A stretch of DNA of 5,004 bases from assembly GCA_021796155.1 (NCBI GenBank), contig JAJYOO010000225.1, forward strand, positions 1 to 5,004. The letters run 5' to 3'. The position numbers and the translations under genes were made by a program. The notes beneath the pieces are model-generated. The model ran no database searches. It saw only the letters and a list, made by a program, of their open reading frames with translations, and was not told where the DNA came from. Positions 1 through 5,004 of this stretch are shown in pieces. Each line of letters opens with the position of its first letter. Positions within the stretch are counted from its first letter, which is position 1. Source of the DNA: Chloroflexota bacterium (GTDB lineage: Bacteria; Chloroflexota; Anaerolineae; Anaerolineales; Villigracilaceae).

Positions 1-2
1 TG

Positions 3-209
3 GCGCGGCATCGCGGTCAGGCTTTGACGCGCGCACAAATCGTGGAAGCTGTTTGGGGCTATGCTCCCGATCTGGAAAGCGAGAAATCGGTCAACGTACA
101 CATCCGCCGTTTGCGCGAAAAGGTCGAAAATGATCCGAGCCATCCGCAGTTGATTCTCACGGTTCCTGGAATTGGTTATCGGCTGCTGAACGAGATTACG
201 AAATCTTAA
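3..209 (+). CDS. Response regulator, OmpR/PhoB family, C-terminal DNA-binding part (5' end outside window)
   Basis: Only the last 68 residues are visible; the reading frame is open to the left edge, so the receiver domain lies outside the window. What is visible is a winged-helix trans_reg_C domain: an early LTRAQIVEAVWGY segment, the recognition-helix region SVNVHIRRLREKVE, and the wing hairpin ending TVPGIGYRL, which is the standard end of OmpR/PhoB regulators. The protein would bind promoter DNA after phosphorylation by a partner histidine kinase. The TTG at 24 is an internal leucine codon, not a start, because the fold needs the residues before it. An intrinsic terminator begins about 40 bases after the stop, so this gene ends a transcript. 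Whether it regulates the transporter downstream is inference from proximity only. Confidence 0.93.
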   Translation, partial: ARHRGQALTRAQIVEAVWGYAPDLESEKSVNVHIRRLREKVENDPSHPQLILTVPGIGYRLLNEITKS

Positions 210-249
210 TCGCTCCACAATACGGACGAAATCTACGGAAAGTAAACTG

Positions 250-279
250 ACAGGCAAGGAAATCTCCTTGCCTGTTTTT
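250..279 (+). terminator. Intrinsic terminator after the response regulator
   Basis: A perfect 10-bp stem (251-260 CAGGCAAGGA pairing with 265-274 TCCTTGCCTG) closes a four-base loop AATC. A250 can pair with T275, and the stem runs straight into TTTTT at 275-279. This is the classic shape of a Rho-independent terminator for + strand transcription. It should separate the response regulator transcript from the transporter operon. Confidence 0.92.
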
Positions 280-412
280 GGTTGTGCTGACCGAAGGTGA
301 AAAGCTTGGAGTGGCACGTAGTCAAAGCGCCCTTCAACTGCGGCTTCGCTTCCGCTCGGCCTCCGCTTAGGGCAATAAGAATTTCAATGTTTGAAAGGTT
401 AGCGCAAACAAC
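280..412 (+). other. Leader region upstream of the transporter operon
   Basis: This stretch of 133 bases lies between the terminator and the macA-like start, so it should hold the operon promoter, but I see no convincing -35/-10 pair. It contains a G+C-rich, pyrimidine-biased patch at about 338-366 with repeated CCGCT/CGCTT units. GCGG at 340-343 could pair with CCGC at 352-355 or 363-366, enclosed by GCCCT (329-333) and AGGGC (369-373). This could be a structured 5' leader or the remnant of a dispersed repeat. The A/T-rich part at 374-392 just before the gene is a possible melting region. Confidence 0.4.
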
Positions 413-1480
413 ATGAAGCCCAGAACCATCATCCTTGTTTCGATTGTTGTTATTCTGGTCATTGGTGCAGCAGGATATTATGGTTTTTCCAGTTCGGCCA
501 AGGAGCCGCCTGCGCCTCCCACACCGCAGACTGCTGCGGTGGCAAGATGTGATGTGCAGCAAACGGTCGAGGCTCCCGGCACATTATCCAATACCAGCGA
601 AACGCAAATCTTGATGCCCGTTGATGGCACATTGTCGGACGTGTTTGTTAAAGCAGGCGATAGTGTATCCGCTGGTCAGGTTCTCGCGTCACTGGATGAT
701 ATGTCCAAGGCGCAGGCGCAGATTGCCCTGAAAGACGCGCAAGATGCATATCAAAAAGCCTACAACTACCGCCAGGAATTGAATGGAAAAATATGGCTTG
801 AGGACATCACATTCAAATCTATCGGCGCCCATCAAATTCCCATCGTACATTGGTATCGAGGCAATGCGGCCCCGGCGACCATTCAGGAAGCCGACAACGA
901 TCTCGCTCTAAAGAAGGCGCAATTGGATACAGCTCAAGCCACGCTTAACAATATGGAGCTAAAAGCGCCGTTCAATGGTGTTGTGATCGAAGTGGACGCG
1001 GTCGCCAACCAGCCTTATCATGCGAACGATCTCTTGTTCAAGATTGTTGATCCAAAGGCGCTGGAAGCGGATGTCAATGTTACGCAGGAAGATTATCCGT
1101 TGTTGAAGCAGGGTCAAAGCGCGGTGGTGTATTTCGACGCGCGTCCCGATGTGACCGTTCAGGGAAAAGTGGATCGCATCGTTCCAAAGCTTGTCCCAGG
1201 CACGTCGCCAACCTACGACATTTTTATTTCTCTTGATACCGTTCCTGACGGATTGGTGGATGGCATGACTGTGGATAGCAATGTGACCATTGCCGACCGT
1301 CAGGGCGTGTTGTGTTTGCCGCGCAGCGTGGTACATGCATCCGGCAACAACAAAGTCATCTTGCAAGTGTGGAATGGCTCGAGCACGGAGAATCGCGAAG
1401 TCACGATTGGACTGCGCGGCGACACGAATGTCGAGATTGTTTCCGGCTTGACGGAAGGGGAGCAGGTCGTCGTGAAATGA
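413..1480 (+). CDS. MacA/YknX-like adaptor subunit of an ABC exporter (HlyD/RND-MFP superfamily)
   Basis: This 355-residue protein has one N-terminal membrane segment (about residues 5-24) after a basic MKPR start, so the rest should face outward. Domain order fits MacA-type adaptors. The first lipoyl half is at about 64-96 (MPVDGTLSDVFVKAGDSV). A helical segment follows at 97-125, then an unusual 29-residue loop, a second helix at 155-180, and the second lipoyl half at 181-212 (LKAPFNGVVIEV). A beta-barrel (about 217-290) and a membrane-proximal domain (292-355, ending VSGLTEGEQVVVK) complete it. In known systems such proteins bind the permease and stimulate its ATPase. The ATG at 413 is chosen because the membrane segment follows directly; GAAAGG at 394-398 and just before is a weak ribosome binding site, rather far away. 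The stop overlaps the next start (ATGA). The only cysteines are C46 and C301. Substrate unknown. Confidence 0.92.
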   Translation: MKPRTIILVSIVVILVIGAAGYYGFSSSAKEPPAPPTPQTAAVARCDVQQTVEAPGTLSNTSETQILMPVDGTLSDVFVKAGDSVSAGQVLASLDDMSKAQAQIALKDAQDAYQKAYNYRQELNGKIWLEDITFKSIGAHQIPIVHWYRGNAAPATIQEADNDLALKKAQLDTAQATLNNMELKAPFNGVVIEVDAVANQPYHANDLLFKIVDPKALEADVNVTQEDYPLLKQGQSAVVYFDARPDVTVQGKVDRIVPKLVPGTSPTYDIFISLDTVPDGLVDGMTVDSNVTIADRQGVLCLPRSVVHASGNNKVILQVWNGSSTENREVTIGLRGDTNVEIVSGLTEGEQVVVK

Positions 1481-2166
1481 AAATTATTCAAACTGAAAAC
1501 CTGACGCGCACATACATTGTTGGCAATAGCAAGGTAAACGCTTTACGCGGCGTCAACCTCGAAGTGAAGAGCGGTGAGTTCGTCGCGTTGATGGGACCAT
1601 CGGGCAGCGGCAAGTCCACGATGATGCACTTGCTCGGTTGTTTGGATACGCCGAGCGCGGGACGTTATCTGCTTGAAGAACGCGACGTGAGCACACTCTC
1701 GAAAGATGAACGCGCCGCGGTGCGGAACAATCGCATCGGATTCATTTTTCAGACGTTCAATCTGCTGTCCCGTCTCAACGCCCTTGAAAACATTGTCCTG
1801 CCGCTTCTTTACGGACGACATGGCGGCGACGTGAACAAGCAGGCTGCAGAGGCGCTTGGACGCGTCGGGTTGATGTCCCGCGTCCAGCACCGTCCCAATG
1901 AATTATCCGGCGGTGAACGCCAGCGCGTCGCCATCGCCCGCGCGCTGGTGACCAATCCTGCATTGATTCTCGCAGACGAACCGACCGGTAATCTTGACAG
2001 TAAAACAGGCGCGGAAATCATGAACCTGCTTGTTGAATTATGTGCGGAAGGGCACACGATCCTGATGGTGACGCATGATGCAAAAGTGGCGGCGCACGCG
2101 GGACGTATTCTCCACATGCAGGACGGCGAAATCGTGAATGGAAATATGAATCATGTCACCGCTTAA
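1477..2166 (+). CDS. ABC transporter ATP-binding protein, MacB/LolD/YknY type
   Basis: The 229-residue protein is a complete nucleotide-binding domain of the MacB/LolD/FtsE group. Visible motifs are Walker A GPSGSGKST (40-48), the Q-loop glutamine at 92 in FIFQTFNLL, the ABC signature LSGGE (143-147) followed by RQRVAIARAL, Walker B ALILADEP with catalytic glutamate E168, the D-loop GNLD (171-174), and the H-loop histidine H200 in MVTHD. All catalytic residues are present, so it should hydrolyse ATP and drive the permease encoded next. The frame stays open upstream into macA, but the ATG at 1477 is the right start: MKIIQTENLTRTY is the normal family N-terminus, and the purine-rich GGGGAGCAGG lies at 1457-1466. 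The start overlaps the macA stop as ATGA, implying coupled translation. It is a separate protein, unlike E. coli MacB, where ATPase and permease are fused. Confidence 0.96.
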   Translation: MKIIQTENLTRTYIVGNSKVNALRGVNLEVKSGEFVALMGPSGSGKSTMMHLLGCLDTPSAGRYLLEERDVSTLSKDERAAVRNNRIGFIFQTFNLLSRLNALENIVLPLLYGRHGGDVNKQAAEALGRVGLMSRVQHRPNELSGGERQRVAIARALVTNPALILADEPTGNLDSKTGAEIMNLLVELCAEGHTILMVTHDAKVAAHAGRILHMQDGEIVNGNMNHVTA

Positions 2167-3448
2167 TACATTGCTCACCGCGCTGCGCGGCATCAGCAGT
2201 AACGCACTGCGAACGACGCTTACGACGCTTGGCATTGTCATCGGCGTGGCATCGGTCATTGCAACGTTAGCTTTAGGAAATGGCGCACGCGCGGCGGTGA
2301 ATGCCAATTTCCGTTTTCTCGGCTCGGATCAAATCCAGATTGACCAGGACCTTCAGTTGAAGAACGGACAAATGCAAGCGGTTGGAAAAACGCTGACATA
2401 TGAAGATGGACTGGGTATGCCAAGCGCAGTTCCGCTGGTGGACCGCGCCGAGATGACTGTCAGCGGTTCAGCCAAATTGCGTTATGGGCGTGTGACAGAA
2501 GATAACTTGTCCTTTCAAGGAACAGACGCGGGAGCATTATTGAGCGTGATCTCGCAAGGACAAGTTCAGCCCGTTGGCTGGCCCGCCAATAAACCACTCA
2601 CGCCGCAAGCTTTTATCGGACAGGGAAGATTCTTTACAGATGCGGAGGTGCTGGACGGTGATAATGTTTGTGTGATTGGCTATCAAACCGCGCTGGATTT
2701 GTTCGAAGGCGATAATCCAATTGGACAAACGGTCTGGGTCAATCGGAAGCCGTGTCAGGTGATCGGTGTATTAGCCAATCTGGAAGCAGTGAACGTGGAA
2801 GACCGTATCAACACGCGCCCAAATCAGGGCCTCTTCCTGCCGGTCAGCTTTGCCATTCAAAATTTATTCGATACCGAACCGTGGGTGACGATCATCGCGC
2901 ACGTAACCGATGAATCGAAAATGGAAGAAGCCAAAGCAGAGATCGCAACATACCTTCGTCAGCGTCACGGCATCACGCAGGGACCGGACGGCAAATACGC
3001 CGACGATTTTCACATGACCACCAAACAGGATGTGCTGGGCGCGCAGCAGCAATCCGCGGCAACGTTTTCATTGCTGCTCACCGCATTGGCAATTGTCTCG
3101 CTAGTCGTTGGCGGCATCGGCATCATGAATGTGATGCTGGTCAGCGTGAGCGAACGTACGCGCGAGATTGGCGTGCGGATGGCGGTCGGTGCACGCGGTC
3201 GCGATGTGGTCGCGCAATTTTTATTGGAAGCCGTTCTGCTGAGCGCGGGAGGCGGCTTGCTTGGAATCGCCGTCGGGATATTGACGGTTCCCATCGCGGC
3301 TTCTTTGAATCAAGGCGTCGCGCTGCTTGATCCGAACAGTGTTCCGCTTGCATTTGGTGTCTCGCTTGTGACTGGACTGATCTTCGGCCTTTATCCGGCA
3401 TTACGCGCTTCGCAGCTCGATCCAATCGAAGCGTTGAGGTACGAGTGA
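2153..3448 (+). CDS. ABC transporter permease, MacB/FtsX type with extracytoplasmic core domain
   Basis: This 431-residue protein has the four-segment MacB topology. TM1 is at about 24-42 (GIVIGVASVIATLALGNGA), and a large extracytoplasmic domain (about 45-300, MacB_PCD type) follows. TM2 (305-329), TM3 (354-380) and TM4 (396-416) form the FtsX-like C-terminal region. The conserved cytoplasmic segment SERTREIGVRMAVGAR (333-348) after TM2 and the ending ALRASQLDPIEALRYE are hallmarks of the family. It should dimerise and couple ATP hydrolysis to conformational change on the outer side together with the adaptor. The start lies 14 bases inside the ATPase gene, a tight translational overlap; the residues from ATG 2153 match the usual short amphipathic N-terminus. 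Only two cysteines occur, C173 and C201, both in the outer domain. Confidence 0.95.
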   Translation: MSPLNTLLTALRGISSNALRTTLTTLGIVIGVASVIATLALGNGARAAVNANFRFLGSDQIQIDQDLQLKNGQMQAVGKTLTYEDGLGMPSAVPLVDRAEMTVSGSAKLRYGRVTEDNLSFQGTDAGALLSVISQGQVQPVGWPANKPLTPQAFIGQGRFFTDAEVLDGDNVCVIGYQTALDLFEGDNPIGQTVWVNRKPCQVIGVLANLEAVNVEDRINTRPNQGLFLPVSFAIQNLFDTEPWVTIIAHVTDESKMEEAKAEIATYLRQRHGITQGPDGKYADDFHMTTKQDVLGAQQQSAATFSLLLTALAIVSLVVGGIGIMNVMLVSVSERTREIGVRMAVGARGRDVVAQFLLEAVLLSAGGGLLGIAVGILTVPIAASLNQGVALLDPNSVPLAFGVSLVTGLIFGLYPALRASQLDPIEALRYE

Positions 3449-3521
3449 GTCAGTGATCAGTAATCAGTTATTAGTATGTCAGTCGCTGAGGACTGTTCAC
3501 TGATAACTGATTACTAATTTT
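3448..3521. repeat. Heptad-repeat inverted repeat (large hairpin) between permease and hypothetical gene A
   Basis: The left arm is built of consecutive 7-base units sharing (C/T)AGT ends: AGTCAGT (3448-3454), GATCAGT (3455-3461), AATCAGT (3462-3468), TATTAGT (3469-3475). The right arm mirrors three of them as CACTGAT, AACTGAT, TACTAAT (3498-3518). Arms 3456-3475 and 3499-3518 pair at 18 of 20 positions, plus one G-U pair and one mismatch. The loop holds a second perfect stem, CAGTC (3480-3484) with GACTG (3491-3495). TTTT follows at 3518-3521, so as RNA it could act as a partial terminator or an mRNA-stabilising hairpin. It starts on the last base of the permease stop codon. Such short heptad-type intergenic repeats are known in other bacteria; family membership here is inferred. 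Confidence 0.8.
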
Positions 3522-3525
3522 GGAG
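3522..3525 (+). promoter_or_regulatory. Ribosome binding site of hypothetical gene A, directly after the hairpin
   Basis: GGAG at 3522-3525 lies seven bases before ATG 3533. It begins immediately after the T run that closes the large hairpin, so folding of that hairpin could leave this site exposed and mark the start of an independently translated message. The regulatory effect is inference. Confidence 0.6.
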
Positions 3526-3532
3526 ACATACC

Positions 3533-4081
3533 ATGAAGAAACTTATTCTCATCATTGGCGGAATCGTCCTGCTTGTGCTGTTGCTGGGCGGCGCGGCATT
3601 CGTCGGCGGACGGCTGTTGAACGGTGAGGGGATTCCCGGATTTTCATTTAGCGGGGCGCGCAGCCCCAATCAGCAAATCCTGCCAGCCAAGGAACTACCG
3701 CAGACGCCTGCTGATGTGAACGGAATCTTCGACCATCGCCAGGACAACAGCATCTTTGTTGGGACTGGAAATATAACCGGCTCCAAAGGGCGAGACGCGA
3801 GCGGAAATGTGCATGTAACCTTGAGTCACAGCGGACCGGTCATCGAGGTGGTGGTCACGACCCAAACTAAAATCTACAAAGACGTAACGCAGCAGCAATA
3901 TAGCGGCCAGTCAATCCATCACCTGCTGGACGAGGGCCAGCAAATCCGTCAGGTGGTGGAATCGGGAACGATGAACGAGATAGGCCAATTAAGTATGATC
4001 ACGGTATGGGGCAGGAAGACAGGCGACCGCTACATCGCAAATGTGCTCGTTTATACGCCTCCACCCGTGATCGGGCAATAA
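3533..4081 (+). CDS. Membrane-anchored hypothetical protein A (182 aa), paralogue of the next gene
   Basis: I do not recognise a named family. The protein has a short basic start (MKK), one glycine-rich hydrophobic segment (about 4-26, ending GGAAFVGGRLLNG), a linker of about 20 residues, and a domain from about 49 to the end. Positive residues before the membrane segment predict an outward-facing domain. Predicted beta-rich stretches include SIFVGTGN (73-80), VIEVVVTTQTKIY (103-115) and MITVWGRKTGDRYIANVLVY (155-174). The pattern of a strand with T-x-I/Y, a loop, then ITVWGRKxGDRYIA resembles OB-like DUF5666-type domains, but this is a visual resemblance only. There are no cysteines and no evident catalytic motif. 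It follows the permease by 84 bases filled by the hairpin and likely shares its transcript. Possible roles are an accessory subunit of the exporter or a signal protein for the downstream kinase; neither is shown. Confidence 0.85.
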   Translation: MKKLILIIGGIVLLVLLLGGAAFVGGRLLNGEGIPGFSFSGARSPNQQILPAKELPQTPADVNGIFDHRQDNSIFVGTGNITGSKGRDASGNVHVTLSHSGPVIEVVVTTQTKIYKDVTQQQYSGQSIHHLLDEGQQIRQVVESGTMNEIGQLSMITVWGRKTGDRYIANVLVYTPPPVIGQ

Positions 4082-4105
4082 CAGATTAAGAAGAATTTAA
4101 AAATC

Positions 4106-4112
4106 AAAGGAG
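4106..4112 (+). promoter_or_regulatory. Ribosome binding site deciding the start of gene B
   Basis: AAAGGAG is a strong Shine-Dalgarno match. Its eight-base spacing to ATG 4121 is ideal, whereas the upstream in-frame TTG at 4115 would be only two bases away, so the protein starts MESQETPAP. Confidence 0.8.
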
Positions 4113-4120
4113 CTTTGAAA

Positions 4121-4723
4121 ATGGAATCACAAGAAACACCTGCACCAACCCCACGCAAGTCCAAACTGCCTTATATCATCGGTGGCATCGTCCTCATTCT
4201 GTTGCTGGCGGGCGCGGCATTCGTTGGCGGACGATTGCTAAACGGTCAGGGTTTGCCCGGACTGTCGTCGGGCGGGCCACAAGTGTTGACGGGCCTTGGC
4301 GGCAAGACATCAATCAGGATCGGACCCGGTGATATCTTGCCAGCCAAGGAATTACCACAAACGCCCGCCGACGTGCGCGGTATCTTTGACCACCGCCAGG
4401 ATAACAGCATCTTCGTCGGCACCGGAAACGTGCAGATGTCGGTCATGAAGGATTCATCCGGCCAGGTGCATACCTCAGCCAGCCACAGCGGGCCGGTTGT
4501 TGAAGTTGTTGTTACTACCCAGACCACAATCTATCATGACACGACGATGGAACAGTTCAATGGCCCGCCGCCATCTGGTCAGAAAATCCAGCAAGTTGTG
4601 GAATCGGGATCGTTGGCTGACATTGGTCAATCTAGTTCGATCACAGTCTGGGGCAGGAAGTCGGGTGATCGCTATATTGCCGATGTGCTAGTTTATACGT
4701 CTCCCGCTTTTATCACGAAATAG
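4121..4723 (+). CDS. Membrane-anchored hypothetical protein B (200 aa), tandem paralogue of A
   Basis: The same architecture as A with two additions: a 15-residue polar, Pro/Thr-rich N-terminal tail ending in PRKSK, and a longer linker (about 42-71). The membrane segment is at about 16-37 and again ends GAAFVGGRLLNG. The core begins at residue 72 (ILPAKELPQTPADV) and is 31/32 identical to A over residues 72-103. Later blocks SGPVVEVVVTTQTTIY, QQVVESG and SITVWGRKSGDRYIADVLVYT are also shared. I chose ATG 4121 because AAAGGAG (4106-4112) sits eight bases upstream; the in-frame TTG at 4115 is only two bases from that site. Function is unknown. The gene lies 39 bases after A and 64 bases before a histidine kinase, so it was probably produced by tandem duplication and kept by selection. 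Confidence 0.87.
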   Translation: MESQETPAPTPRKSKLPYIIGGIVLILLLAGAAFVGGRLLNGQGLPGLSSGGPQVLTGLGGKTSIRIGPGDILPAKELPQTPADVRGIFDHRQDNSIFVGTGNVQMSVMKDSSGQVHTSASHSGPVVEVVVTTQTTIYHDTTMEQFNGPPPSGQKIQQVVESGSLADIGQSSSITVWGRKSGDRYIADVLVYTSPAFITK

Positions 4724-4738
4724 AGTGAGAGTTTGGCC

Positions 4739-4766
4739 TTGACAGCCGCGTCGAATGGGTTAACCT
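4739..4766 (+). promoter_or_regulatory. Possible promoter for the histidine kinase gene
   Basis: TTGACA at 4739-4744 matches the sigma-70-type -35 consensus exactly. Sixteen bases later TAACCT (4761-4766) keeps the three most conserved -10 positions (T1, A2, T6) but is otherwise poor; TTTAAT at 4766-4771 is a better -10 but too far away. The perfect palindrome GGTTAACC (4758-4765) overlaps the proposed -10 and could be a half-site or operator. It would give the kinase its own transcript in addition to read-through from gene B. Confidence 0.3.
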
Positions 4767-4787
4767 TTAATTTCTTTCGGAGGCACG

Positions 4788-5004
4788 ATGCTATTTAGAT
4801 CCATTCGGTCGCGTCTGTCACTGAGCTTTGCAGGAATCGCCTTGATCGCGGCGGTTGCGTTAGGCGCGGTACTGTTGGCGATCCTTCAAAATTACTATCT
4901 GAATCAGGAACGCAGCTATTTAATCGGCAATGCACAGGCCATCAGCAAGGTTATCACCGGCATGATTTCCGCCAATGCTCCGCATGATGAGAATAAGTTT
5001 CTTC
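4788..5004 (+). CDS. Probable sensor histidine kinase, N-terminal part (3' end outside window)
   Basis: The frame is open from ATG 4788 to the right edge, giving 72 residues. GGAGG at 4779-4783 is a strong ribosome binding site, though only four bases from the ATG, and an in-frame TAA at 4761 limits any earlier start. The protein begins MLFRSIRSRLSLSFAGIAL: a basic amphipathic head followed by a membrane segment (about 12-33) and then a helical, outward-facing stretch (NQERSYLIGNAQAISKVI). This is the usual beginning of two-transmembrane HAMP-type sensor kinases, but the HAMP, HisKA and HATPase domains are outside the window, so the assignment rests on N-terminal style and context. A methyl-accepting or other HAMP protein cannot be excluded. 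Confidence 0.7.
   Translation, partial: MLFRSIRSRLSLSFAGIALIAAVALGAVLLAILQNYYLNQERSYLIGNAQAISKVITGMISANAPHDENKFL

Noticed and set aside
391..396. TTGAAA as a -35 element for macA.
   Set aside because: The matching -10 would fall inside the macA coding region, leaving no room for its ribosome binding site.
387..416. Nine-codon mini-ORF (MFERLAQTT) whose stop overlaps the macA start as ATGA, a possible leader peptide.
   Set aside because: It has no visible ribosome binding site and no regulatory residue run, and a short frame of this size before a gene is common by chance.
233..562. Minus-strand frame of 109 codons across the terminator, the leader and the start of macA.
   Set aside because: It runs through a strong + strand terminator and the macA membrane segment; its translation shows no protein-like pattern.
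959..1366. Long minus-strand frame of 135 codons opposite macA, and similar minus-strand frames opposite the ATPase and permease.
   Set aside because: They are shadows of well-supported + strand genes, with low-complexity or His/Arg-rich translations and no recognisable domain.
1312..1476. Upstream extension of the ATPase frame from 1312.
   Set aside because: It lies wholly inside the macA coding region in another frame, encodes no family-like sequence, and the ATPase N-terminus fits ATG 1477.
3448..3521. CRISPR-like array or integrase attachment site at the heptad repeats.
   Set aside because: Units are 7 bases with no spacers, there are no cas or integrase genes nearby, and the unit layout is an inverted rather than a direct array.
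3533..4723. Proteins A and B as a toxin-immunity or secreted bacteriocin pair exported by the transporter, with GG as a leader-peptide cleavage site.
   Set aside because: The GG lies in or at the end of a hydrophobic anchor, not in a short amphipathic leader; the transporter lacks a C39 peptidase, and the two proteins are paralogues of each other rather than a toxin and an unrelated immunity protein.

Overview
The window reads left to right on the + strand throughout and carries a complete three-gene MacA/MacB-type (YknXYZ-like) ABC export module. It is followed by two tandem, closely related, membrane-anchored proteins of unknown function. Two-component signalling genes are cut off by both window edges: the C-terminal end of an OmpR/PhoB-type response regulator on the left, and the first 72 residues of a probable sensor histidine kinase on the right.

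Layout: response regulator tail (3-209), a near-perfect intrinsic terminator (250-279), a roughly 130-base leader with no convincing promoter, MacA-like periplasmic-adaptor-type subunit (413-1480), ATPase (1477-2166), FtsX/MacB-type permease (2153-3448), a heptad-repeat palindrome (3448-3521), hypothetical protein A (3533-4081), its paralogue B (4121-4723), a 64-base gap with a possible promoter and a perfect 8-bp palindrome, then the kinase start (4788 onward). The transporter genes are translationally coupled: macA and the ATPase share ATGA, and ATPase and permease overlap by 14 bases. Both paralogues have good ribosome binding sites and probably belong to the same transcript, unless the palindrome between permease and A stops part of the transcription.

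Organism: mid-GC base composition, separate ATPase and permease genes, a MacA-like protein with a short hairpin, no outer-membrane channel gene, and the style of the kinase N-terminus suggest a Chloroflexota (Anaerolineae-like) bacterium. This is inference from gene style; no phylogenetic marker is present.

How the genes may work together: the adaptor, ATPase and permease should form a mechanotransmission-type ABC transporter that acts on a substrate at the outer face of the membrane (peptide, antibiotic or lipid-like). The two paralogues are predicted to be anchored in the same membrane with outward-facing, beta-rich domains. Their position between the transporter and a sensor kinase makes them candidate accessory or sensing subunits. 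The substrate, the signal and the role of A and B cannot be read from the sequence. Nothing here amounts to a demonstrated new system; the paralogue pair and the repeat palindrome are the parts least explained by known families.
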